Assembly (NCBI GenBank): GCA_035452965.1
Contig: DAOTCE010000020.1
Location: forward strand, 22,836 to 86,835
From: Candidatus Paceibacterota bacterium
GTDB lineage: Bacteria; Verrucomicrobiota; Verrucomicrobiia; Limisphaerales; UBA8199
Length of the DNA: 64,000 nt
Direction of reading: 5' to 3'
In this document: piece after piece, positions 13,301-19,460 of the stretch
How positions within the stretch are numbered: the first letter of the stretch is position 1
Layout: each line of letters begins with the position of its first letter
Notes under the pieces: generated by a model
What the model saw: the letters and a program-made list of their open reading frames with translations, nothing else
Database searches by the model: none
What the model was told of the DNA's origin: nothing
Translations under genes and position numbers: made by a program

Positions 13301-13942
13301 CAGCACCCGCCCAGCGCTGCCGAAGGCGCGACCGACGGCGAATTGGATGGCACCCTCGTTCTTGCCGGCTTCGACTTGCGGTTTGGCGAAGTAGAATAGC
13401 CCGCCGAAGTTATAGCCCCAGGTCAACTGGACCTCGCCGCCGCCTTCATTGCTATCCACCGCCACGTAGTAGGTGCCGCCCTGCCTGACGGGGAAGGTAA
13501 CAGCGCTCGGCCCGCCTGCCACGGTGGGGCCGAACCCCTGGCTCAGGTCCATATCGTCATTGGCCGCCAGGGGAAAGAGTGAGGCGTCAACCGCGGCGTT
13601 GGTGTTGGCCGGAACCGCATAGACCGCCAGGCGGGTATCAACGGCGCTGCCGTAGGTATGCACCGTGACAGTGCCATCCTGGATGCCAATGAGCTTGTAC
13701 CAAACGGAATTGGCAGCGGCCCCATTCGCGTGGTTCGGCTCGCCTTCCTCGGCGGTTGCCTCAGATGTATCAATATTTGTCGTGCCCCAAAAGCCGGAGA
13801 TGGCATAGGCTCCGCTGAAGGCGTCATTATCGAGGCCCTGAGCCCGCACGACTGTCGTGGCCAATCCGGCCCAGGCAGCTACTCCGAGCGCCACCAGACC
13901 GAGACGGCCCAAGCTACAGACTTTCATTCGCAATCTTCGCAT
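4313..13942 (-). CDS. Giant secreted protein with Calx-beta, delta-60 repeat, P-domain and DUF11 modules (3209 aa)
   Basis: An N-terminal signal peptide (hydrophobic run near residues 10-30) precedes a PPC-like beta domain (about 40-175). There are then two blocks of delta-60 (DUF5122) repeats at about 487-894 and 1434-1800, recognised by recurring LQPDGKILVGG and ARLNADGSLD motifs. Between and after them are many Calx-beta domains (about 180-480, 1064-1427, 1814-2514), recognised by a GxxYxxxxGxLxFxPGExxKxFxVPIxxD pattern. A CARDB/P-like module (about 2520-2807), DUF11 repeats (about 2807-3057) and two short C-terminal ISWPA...FFRL modules follow. No catalytic motif is visible, so an adhesin or matrix role is inferred. 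The first Met is used; a second in-frame ATG lies at 13927. It sits in the minus-strand run downstream of the pilus-like cluster. Confidence 0.92.
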   Translation of the reverse strand: MRRLRMKVCSLGRLGLVALGVAAWAGLATTVVRAQGLDNDAFSGAYAISGFWGTTNIDTSEATAEEGEPNHANGAAANSVWYKLIGIQDGTVTVHTYGSAVDTRLAVYAVPANTNAAVDASLFPLAANDDMDLSQGFGPTVAGGPSAVTFPVRQGGTYYVAVDSNEGGGEVQLTWGYNFGGLFYFAKPQVEAGKNEGAIQFAVGRAFGSAGRVLVDVVTTNYTGDLTPATEGVDYEPVNATLIFDDFEMLKTFQVPIMDAPFAGDPEDTNAAPFNPNYHFGVQVVAVRFDPQENTNLLAPPAILSGQDTSVGRMLETNIRSGFGDPEEPPIPLFAAATNIINFAVKHHIVLSEVYGDRHGHDGFAHVVFTRGGAGDPSQTCDIRWGINSLINLGDLRNNIFDLSPESDYATPEPPESSPRGVGPWDFGGPYSGTVSWGAFDFDPKEILIPINNDSLVEFNEDFEVELTDAGAQNCKKGEVDTCIVTIPFDGNDQPAGALESGFNPHNQPPSNALPGANAVIFALAIQPDGRAVIGGGFTAYNAFLRNRIARVNVNGSIDESFDPGNGADGLVTSLALQADGNILMGGDFRAVNGVNRYRVARLTPSGGVDLSFNPGLGVDDIVWSLALSTNDSVVIGGQFSSCNNYPRDHVARLDAQGNVDLTFDTSGLGLNGTVWAVAPQSDGKVVIGGDFTVAGGFLRSRIARLNTDGSLDTTFDPGLGANDTIYTVLVQPDGKILVGGAFTQFHTAGHHGLTRLSATGALDPTFSPGSSANDVVYSVLFSPIDSRIYVGGMFTAFNGTRRVGLARLFADGTVDTSFLDMAYNHFAGLVNPLFNPDLYPHNVVYALGLNQVMVNGEAVHDVLIGGSFSLVGGGGGARRSRDNRENLALLRGGSTTGPGNITITYPSGSGINNANKNGQRLRVTINRANGTLGTVSTRFSPDPLPVGPGAAIYGQDYTYDPINFGQASFGSTWSITRMVSDGIWGTNYPSSLTVFPDLFIVGIPMPQVNIINNTSASGNRSYNLNLSIPAQVDTFFLGGANVPLGTALGPQPSTPSLIIDNLDPPGTFTFITTNHTVSETMSSASIMVIRTNGSGDTVTLKYRTFDLPGTPPPGIGFARSNINYYPASGTLTFYPGITNRSFNVGIRQDGQVTPDLALLLVITNIVAQHPMNGTALGGITNAWLTIVDGDFPQGRLNFSAASFATNEDAGHALITVTRTGGSQGTMTVLCSTTNSPGSTAVPNANYLPVTNVLLTWTNGDSSPKTFMVPVLHDHQITSDLTVDLQLSTPVLNGVTNDAALGLLSSARLTILNVDNLGFLSFSSPAYSQNESGGFAIVPVVRRGGSAGTLTATFNTTPGPDTLAGTHFLPTNGSLSFGPGEVSKVFTVPLINNHRTDLSNRAVVLQLTNETPAGVLAAPSTALLNIVSGGFNLPPGSADPNFRPAFDGVVNAVALQPNGAVVAGGAFTIANSVTRNRLARLNADGSLDFTFASRPGGANDAIRALALQSDGRILIAGDFTTYDGINRSRFARVNLDGTLDWQFDPGSALNQSAYTVVETFTDTNRIVRKILVGGNFTLANGESRHYLAQFNDDGAVDPDFNADNGAGGIAGPVWAIAVQPDRKIIIGGDFLSINGVARNHIARLNPDGSLDQSFNNPGTGANGSVRTLALQLDGGILVGGLFTRFNDQPQNRIARLNADGSSDPGFSGGVGADGAVYAIALQPDNRILLGGEFTRYDGVTRGHLTRLNPDGSVDPTINFGVGCNSYVASLVVQPDDSILLGGGFTTYDNASAPYLARIRGRSVAGPGTFEFTSATFGANETASNAVVTIRRRGGTSGATASDPNVYVTVATSNGSFPNGATNGVNYIGGMFTNTFPPGETFGTVLIPLLHDFQVTPDLAVNLRLTNIQPLGLAGLGNQPSATLFITNVDSGVRLSSAAYSIAKDAQEGRATITIERFGSTVDAAQVDFMTTTGGTALPFVRYIPVATNVIFAPGQTSQNVFIPIINDDQVLGDQTVTMALANPSNTLLSTPAAATLTIRETSTASGTLAFSAPSYVVSEKGLNARLVVFRTNGVTGTVTADYFTRDGTAAAGVKYVATNGALIFADGETSKTIMVPIIDEPIVQGDQLFFVVLTNAGGGATFTGPTTVPVAIVDDDVGISFAAPIYAVSETAGTLSLSVFRQNGTNLTTTVRYATTNLTASAGINYVGVTNGMLTFNPGETAKAIIIQVLRDPKVTGDAQFVMNLFSPTNVSNPAVPVQLFNFSSTVVNVLDTDTGFTFGTTNRIVITNPDASVVTNASYGVLKSGTNLLVTVIRSNANTGTVSVNYSTVTNANDTAVAGMDYGFTSGLLTFSNNVPVQSFLVPILNNRLPEGDQTFSIRLFNPGGGAQLLAPSTATVTITDNVSAVSFSSADYRVNENAGSATIAVVRSNFTNSIVRVDFGTTNLTAIPGINYSNVSGTLTFNPGETLKTFTVPVKDDGILQGETTVSLLLSNLVGNAVFVNPSAATLTVLETDGSLIVNAGSALVAESGPINGTIDPGETVTVRFALRNRLGTNTVNLVAELLATNGVANPRANLTNTPATNSYGVLVTHGPSAWKPFTFTAIGTNGQTIGATFQLEDRPPGATNNLGQVVFNFTLGQGATRFANSAAIIINDNTNATPYPSTINVAGLAGLVTKATVTLSNLSHTWPNDVDVLLVSPTGQKSYLMAKCGSSFTVNNVNLTFDDTAASLPRFSALVSGTNRPTSYAMATPPFPPALTPPAPYSTNLSAFNGRDPNGDWSLYVIDDALGNHGAISNGWSLSLVTSGAVSPAADVGLAMTVSDPKPPYVVTSNLTFTLSLTNYGPWHASNVVVTLPVPAGMAYVTSSRPGSTTYGAGVVTWTTAWLGTNAANDWAANAITLQPTNTGAFTIAAALTTSTSDVNPDNNTASTNILVAAPTADLLLTLADSPNPVLLGSELTYTFTVSNRGPATATGVAVSNTLPSSVSFVSASPGSTTSYTESGQLVVTYANLGNLTNGAKASFTITVRPLAVGTITDAASCRSDIIDPLKANNAAAVKTIVQAAPLDLTFTRVSGGLAISWPAYAGYFLESTTDLRPPAVWLPVTDAQQALVDGQITVVVPIGPGNRFFRLNWTSTPTPLPLNVSHAGANVIIAWPANLWNLGLESTATLTPPVVWTRVDGPAPVIVDGLNTVTLPIGSGSRMFRLGAQ

Positions 13943-14045
13943 AACACTTCACTACATTTAGCCACTCGAAAAAGCCATTCCCCGCCGGCCCGCAGGGGTC
14001 CAACCCCAGCCCGGCCTGCCGGACGCAACCATCCTCCCGTCAGCC

Positions 14046-17000
14046 TTATGGCGCCGTCTCCACGCGCAGGCGATAGAAACCACTACCGCCATTCGCGGGA
14101 TCCACTACCTGCTGCTGGCTGCATTCAGGACCGGGCACTGTGACGTTCGTTAAAGGCTCCCAATTGGTCGCCGTCAGCGACGGTTTAAACTCGAGGTAAT
14201 TCCTCCTGAATGGAACGCCGCTCCAGGAAAGGACCACGTTGGTTCCCTGGGTGAGGGCCGCCGTCAAGTTCACGAGCGAATTCACTTGTGAAGGAACCAG
14301 CACCGGAGCCGGGTCCGCACAATTGGGGATGCCATTGCAATTTGAATCCAGGCTGCAGCTTTGCACCAGCGCCAGGTTGAGCAGGTTGGTCGTGCCGTCG
14401 GGATAGAGCATGTTGGTCGAACTGAACGCGCCCGCGTAGCCGGGGACCCAGTTCAAGCCGCCGCTGTTCTTGCCGTTGAGCTTTTCCGCCCAGGAGACGC
14501 CATTGATAATGATTTGACCGTAGTAAATCTTCATGCCCGGGTCGAACCGGAGGTTCGCAAGGTTGCCGCTGCTGTCGAAGTTAGTCATGTAGTCCCGGAA
14601 TTCGAGGTAATCCACGTAGAGAGCGTTGTTGGTCGCGGTGGCTGGCTGGAACCGGAACTGCGTGGTGTTGGTGAGCCCGACGAGGATGAGCCGGCCAAGC
14701 GCGGCGTTGTTGGAATAGCCGGCCGCCACCGGACCGCGGTCTTCACCCGCCCAGCTATTGGGGACGATGACAATGCTGGAGCCGGCGGGGCCAATGTTGG
14801 TGATGGTCGTAGCGAGCAGGCTGCTCAGGGCCGGCCGTACCGGCAGGTTGATTCCGTAGCCGGCGCGCCAGGTATTCCGGTTGGTAACGGCCTCGACGCC
14901 GCCATTGAGGCTGCCGTCGTCGAGCCGGTTGGAGACGGAAAGCGTGAGTGAATTGCCGGCGTGCAACAGGTGGTTGCTCACCATCAGATCGCCGGCCTGG
15001 ATGGTGATGCTGCCAGCCGAAGCCGGCGCGAGGAAGGAGCCATTGGTGAGAATCGCGGTTTGGGCCTGCCGCAATTGAATAGCGCCACCGCCGGCCTGGA
15101 AGGTGCCGCTGTTCTGGAAGTAGCTGGCAAAGATGAAGCTGCCGTAGTTGGTCACGCCGCCGGTGTTCACGAATGCGGCGTAAGGATTGGTGGAGGTGGT
15201 CGGGCCCGTGTAGGGCGAGCTTTGCGACCCGCCGAAGACAATCACGTTCTGGCCCTGGATGCCGCCATGGTTGGTGAGGTATTTCAACCGCGGCGTTGCC
15301 GTCGGCCACAGCACAGACGGATTAAGGTAATTGAGGGTGCCGGCGGGCGTCGCGGCGTCCGGCGCGTTGGTGGTCAAGGTCAGCCGGCAGGTGTCAATGA
15401 GCAGGTTGGAGGTGACGTTGAAGACATCGCTGATGAAGACGCTGTCATCGCCCGTGGCGGGATTGGTGACGCTGCTGAGATTGAGGGTTTGGATCATGAG
15501 CGGCGAAGTGGGCGCCAGTTGGGTATCGGCAAACAGCACGTGAAAACGGTTGGTGATCCCGGCGATGATGTTGGTCCAGCGCGCGCTGAACAGGTCGCAA
15601 ATGCCGATCGGCCGGGGCAAGGCCGGGACCAGGACGTTGGTGAGGGTCAACAGGCCGTTGGTGCTGCGGAGGTAAACATCAGCATGCGGCGCGGCGATTC
15701 TCGCGCCGGCGCTGCCGCCAAAATGATTGGTCGCCTTCATGAGCAGGTAGCTCACACTGCTGACCTGCGCATTGGACAAGACCAGATACTTGTCCGCCGT
15801 CAGTTCGATGCGCCCGGATTGGTTGGTCACGTTCTGGCCCGCAACTTCACCCATGACGGCTGAACCGGGCAGAAACATGGCCTGGTAGGCTGTCCATTCA
15901 TTAGTGACACTCCCGTTGGGAGTGCCGGGGTCAAAGGTGCCAAACGGGATGAGCGTCGGCGCCGCCGGGGCCCCAAGCGAGAGCGGCCCCCCCCGAAAGA
16001 AAGTGTAATTCCAAGGAATGAAGGTCGGGCGGTTGAACCCAATACCGGCGAAGCCATTCTGGATAACCTGGAAGTTCGTATAGGACAGGAAATCATCCTC
16101 CAAGTACAAGTAATTGGTGGTGATCTCCGTAATATTGGTATGGACCCAGGACCACTCCACCACATCCGGCCCCAGTTGCAGGGAATCGCCAGCGAAGGCT
16201 GGAAAATACACCTTGGCCTCTATCGCCGGGTTGGTATTGCTGAGGAATACGGCGCGGACGGTCCGGTTGGAACCCGATTGATCAATAACATCCAACAGGT
16301 ACGGGACAAAGGTCGGTCCCCCCAATTGTTGCTCGGTAACGACATGACTGCGGTTCGTCACAACGTGAATCTGCGTGCGAGGCGGGGCCGTCTCGTAGTA
16401 AAAAACAGGGCTTATCCCATTGGGATAGAATATAGGACGCTGCGTGACCGGGTCCCCCACGCCCCAATAGCCGTCGAAGATGCCGGCATTGAAGAAGATG
16501 CCGCCATTGAAGCCGCTGAAGCCGTTATTCTCCATCGCCAGGGTCCCGCCGCTCAGGTCAAGGTTTTCCCCCCGAAGAGTCAGCAGGCTGCCGAAACCCA
16601 TGTTGATGGTGCCGGGATTGAAAATGTTGGTGGCGTTCACCTGGCACTTCACCCCTTCCCCCGTCCCAGTCAGGTTGAACAGGAAGTCGCCAATGATAAT
16701 CACGTTGGAGGTGCCCAGGGTGCCGCAGTCAATTGTGCCATTGTTGTACAGGGTCGAAGCCCGCTGTCGCGGACCGGACAGGGGCTTGGTTTCCATGCGA
16801 AACCCGGTGTTGCAGCTCATGAGCGCCCCGAAATCGTTCGTATAGTTCGCCGTGCTCGAGGTTTCATAGGGCGGCGCGGTAACCGGGAGCGAGAAAGTGA
16901 AGTTAGTGAAGTTGATGAGGAACTCGGCGTGGTTGACGAAGTTGACCGCGTCAATCGTCGGCGGGATTTCCGGGGGGCATTGAACCCTGGTCCAGTTCTC

Positions 17001-17078
17001 ATACAGGTCGGGCGACTGACTCAAAGCCGCCGACACCAAGGTCTGCGCCACCAAGCCAAAAACTAGCTTCTGCTTCAT
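14046..17078 (-). CDS. Large secreted Asn/Thr-rich protein, probable beta-helix/adhesin-like (1010 aa)
   Basis: I place the start at the ATG at 17078 (MKQKLVFGLVAQTLVSA), because it opens a signal peptide; upstream in-frame sequence is low-quality and overlaps the next gene. The mature protein has many short beta-prone stretches with alternating N, T and G, resembling a beta-helix, with no catalytic motif recognised. Near the C-terminus is a Ca-binding-like segment (LDSNCNGIPNCADPAP), then a closing module (NVVLSWSGVPFRRNYLEF ... GFYRLRV) like those ending the 3209-residue and 633-residue proteins nearby. The shared ending suggests a common sorting or surface module, which is inference. It lies 41 bases downstream of the preceding minus-strand gene. 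Confidence 0.85.
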   Translation of the reverse strand: MKQKLVFGLVAQTLVSAALSQSPDLYENWTRVQCPPEIPPTIDAVNFVNHAEFLINFTNFTFSLPVTAPPYETSSTANYTNDFGALMSCNTGFRMETKPLSGPRQRASTLYNNGTIDCGTLGTSNVIIIGDFLFNLTGTGEGVKCQVNATNIFNPGTINMGFGSLLTLRGENLDLSGGTLAMENNGFSGFNGGIFFNAGIFDGYWGVGDPVTQRPIFYPNGISPVFYYETAPPRTQIHVVTNRSHVVTEQQLGGPTFVPYLLDVIDQSGSNRTVRAVFLSNTNPAIEAKVYFPAFAGDSLQLGPDVVEWSWVHTNITEITTNYLYLEDDFLSYTNFQVIQNGFAGIGFNRPTFIPWNYTFFRGGPLSLGAPAAPTLIPFGTFDPGTPNGSVTNEWTAYQAMFLPGSAVMGEVAGQNVTNQSGRIELTADKYLVLSNAQVSSVSYLLMKATNHFGGSAGARIAAPHADVYLRSTNGLLTLTNVLVPALPRPIGICDLFSARWTNIIAGITNRFHVLFADTQLAPTSPLMIQTLNLSSVTNPATGDDSVFISDVFNVTSNLLIDTCRLTLTTNAPDAATPAGTLNYLNPSVLWPTATPRLKYLTNHGGIQGQNVIVFGGSQSSPYTGPTTSTNPYAAFVNTGGVTNYGSFIFASYFQNSGTFQAGGGAIQLRQAQTAILTNGSFLAPASAGSITIQAGDLMVSNHLLHAGNSLTLSVSNRLDDGSLNGGVEAVTNRNTWRAGYGINLPVRPALSSLLATTITNIGPAGSSIVIVPNSWAGEDRGPVAAGYSNNAALGRLILVGLTNTTQFRFQPATATNNALYVDYLEFRDYMTNFDSSGNLANLRFDPGMKIYYGQIIINGVSWAEKLNGKNSGGLNWVPGYAGAFSSTNMLYPDGTTNLLNLALVQSCSLDSNCNGIPNCADPAPVLVPSQVNSLVNLTAALTQGTNVVLSWSGVPFRRNYLEFKPSLTATNWEPLTNVTVPGPECSQQQVVDPANGGSGFYRLRVETAP

Positions 17079-17119
17079 ATATAATCTGCACCGGGCCGCA
17101 GCGGCCGGCTTGCGTTGGT

Positions 17120-19447
17120 TCACGGGTACGGCGCCACGTTGATCACGTAGCTTTGCTGGACGGTGCGGCCCGCGGCATCCGTCGCCTGGATGATAAAGTT
17201 GAAAAAGCCCACCTGGGACGGGGTGCCGGAGATGAGCCCGCCGGAAGAGATCGGGTTGAACCCGGGCGGCAGCGGCGGGGAGCCCGGCGCCAGCGACCAC
17301 GTGACAGGGGTCTGCCAATTGGGCGTCGCGGCGCTGGTCTGCAACTGCACGCTGTAGGGCATGGTAATGGTGGCATCCGGCAAATACGGCGGAGAGACCT
17401 GGATCAACACCTGGTTTTCCAGGTCGGCGATGCTGGTGCCATTCGGGTAGATGATGGGCGCGTTGGTGGTGGCGTCGTAAGAGGCCCAGGCGAAATGGAG
17501 CAGCGCGCCAGCCTCATCCACGAAGAGCGGATAGGTGCCATTCACGTACATCGGGCCGACCTTGTTGAAAGTAAACGTCACCTGCTCGCGGATAACGCCG
17601 GGGCCCGCCAGGGTGGGCTGTTGGCCGGTCAGGTCAAAGGCCGGGGTCGAGCGAACCACGGTCGGCATTGCCGGAAATCCCCCCGCCAGATCAGAGGCGG
17701 TGAACAGGATGTCAGGCTGGGTCACCACGCGCTGAACCTGCTGCCGGATGAAATTGGTGCTCGGCGGGTACAGATTATAGTTGGTCACCGCCGTCAAGGA
17801 GTAGTTATTGGTAACCGGGCTGAAGAACTGCCCCAAAAGGGAGTCAAAGTCCCGCCGAATAAACGTGATCTTCTCAATCCCCTGGCGCAGGGCAACGGAA
17901 TTGGTCGCACAGATAACGGGGTTGACTACAAAGACGTCCTGGACCCAGGAGTCAATGACAACCTGCTCGAAGGACTGGGTGTTGGTGAAGCCGGCCGGGG
18001 TGTTGGTCGCCGAGACCAGGATATTCGTATTGTAATTGGTGACGGTCGCCTGCAAGTAGAGAACGGAGACCCCGCACGCATTGGTTGGCGCGATGAAGTA
18101 GTTCCCGACCACCTGGTTCGTCAGGTAGGTGCGTGTGGTGGTGTTGGTGATCAGCGGGCTCCCCACCGGGGTATAGGGCGGGTTGGTCACGGTAGTGGTC
18201 AGCACGGTAATCAGGCTGAGATTGGTGTGGAGAACGATGTCCGACAACGGCACCGTGGTCCAGACTCCGTTGGGATATTGCTGGTTGGTCACCCATTGAA
18301 ACTTGAAGACATTGTTGAAGGTGTGGTGATACCAGTTCTGGACCGTCAGGGTCAGGTTGGTCACAAACTCCAGGTGGGGCGGCGTGCCCAGCGGGTCAAA
18401 CGGGTAATTGGTGAAAAGCGCCGTGAGGTTCGTGACGTAGATGTTGGTGAAGATGTTCTTCGTGGAGGCGATGCTCAGGTTGGGATACAACGCCTGCAGC
18501 GCGGCCGGATTGTTCGTCAGCGCCTGCGAGGCCAACAGCGTCAAATTGGACGTGTAGAGGAGCTGCGTCGCGTTGGTATCGGTGATGAAGGTGATCGTGT
18601 TGGTGCCCGCGGCCTCGATGTTCATGTTGTTGGTGGCGTAGAGGTAGCGCAACCCCCCCATGTCATCCCGGGTCAGGCCAGTGTGGAACCAGCCGTAAAA
18701 GGTCTCATCGGGCAGGGCAAGCTTGGGAGTGGCCAGCGCGCTGTATCGCGCCGAAGCCTCGGCGTTCGGGTCAACGAGAAATTCGACCGCATCGCCGAAA
18801 TCATATGGCTCGCATATCTGTTGAATCTCGTAGGTGAACAAGGTACCGTTGACGTAGCGCGAGGGCTGCCAGGTCACCGGGTCGAAATTGCGCTGCACGA
18901 CCAGGAAATCGAACTGGGGGCAGGACAGGCTGGGCGGCAGGATACGGTTGCGGATACACCACGTCCAGTTTTCCGGATCAATCAGGCCGAGCCGCTCGAT
19001 CACCAACTCCATAGCGGTGGACTTTAAATCGAAGAGGTGCAACGCCTGGGCGGTGTAATTGATGCGGCTCTCCTCGAGCGGGAAATCGTTGAGGTTGGCA
19101 TCGGACACCCTGGGCAGGTTATTAAAGACGGCCATCGCGGCGTCCACGGCCGCTACGCCGCTGGCGCCGAAGTAGTCGAGGAAGCTTTGATCAAAGGAAT
19201 AATACAGGACCGGGGTGTTCCAGCGAGATTCCTCCCCCAGATTATGAGGGTGCCAGGCGAAGTCGTCGCCGTGGATTATCCAGCCGCTGGCCGGCAAGGT
19301 CACATAGACGAACTTCTCATACCCGATGGTCGTATCCTGCCATTCTTCCCCCGGGCCAAGCATGGAGAAGGCGCAAGCCGACGGCGTGGCCGCCGCCAGG
19401 AACAGCCAGGCCATCCAGCAACCGCAACGATTGAGAAAACGCGACAT
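17120..19447 (-). CDS. Large secreted protein with Thr-Asn-rich core and C-terminal putative Ig (He_PIG-like) domain (775 aa)
   Basis: The ATG at 19447 (MSRFLNRCGCWMAW) is chosen. It is preceded by a GGAAG-like ribosome site, opens a signal peptide, and lies 13 bases after the upstream gene's stop. Residues about 30-250 look like a globular domain with a metalloprotease- or matrix-like flavour (WNTPVLYYSFDQSFLDYFG, DAAMAVFNNLP), but no HExxH is seen. The centre is extremely rich in TN dipeptides. The last 95 residues (PYSVQLQTS..., SGGLISGTPSQVG, ATDAAGRTVQQSY) match the He_PIG putative Ig fold found in surface proteins. The function is unknown. It is part of the five-gene secreted-protein run. 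Confidence 0.85.
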   Translation of the reverse strand: MSRFLNRCGCWMAWLFLAAATPSACAFSMLGPGEEWQDTTIGYEKFVYVTLPASGWIIHGDDFAWHPHNLGEESRWNTPVLYYSFDQSFLDYFGASGVAAVDAAMAVFNNLPRVSDANLNDFPLEESRINYTAQALHLFDLKSTAMELVIERLGLIDPENWTWCIRNRILPPSLSCPQFDFLVVQRNFDPVTWQPSRYVNGTLFTYEIQQICEPYDFGDAVEFLVDPNAEASARYSALATPKLALPDETFYGWFHTGLTRDDMGGLRYLYATNNMNIEAAGTNTITFITDTNATQLLYTSNLTLLASQALTNNPAALQALYPNLSIASTKNIFTNIYVTNLTALFTNYPFDPLGTPPHLEFVTNLTLTVQNWYHHTFNNVFKFQWVTNQQYPNGVWTTVPLSDIVLHTNLSLITVLTTTVTNPPYTPVGSPLITNTTTRTYLTNQVVGNYFIAPTNACGVSVLYLQATVTNYNTNILVSATNTPAGFTNTQSFEQVVIDSWVQDVFVVNPVICATNSVALRQGIEKITFIRRDFDSLLGQFFSPVTNNYSLTAVTNYNLYPPSTNFIRQQVQRVVTQPDILFTASDLAGGFPAMPTVVRSTPAFDLTGQQPTLAGPGVIREQVTFTFNKVGPMYVNGTYPLFVDEAGALLHFAWASYDATTNAPIIYPNGTSIADLENQVLIQVSPPYLPDATITMPYSVQLQTSAATPNWQTPVTWSLAPGSPPLPPGFNPISSGGLISGTPSQVGFFNFIIQATDAAGRTVQQSYVINVAPYP

Positions 19448-19460
19448 ATAGGAGCTTCCG

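Noticed and set aside
6050..13399. Long plus-strand reading frames across the giant repeat gene (for example 6050-8902 and 11183-13399)
   Set aside because: They are antisense to the 3209-residue gene, have no recognisable domains, and arise from GC-rich codon structure.
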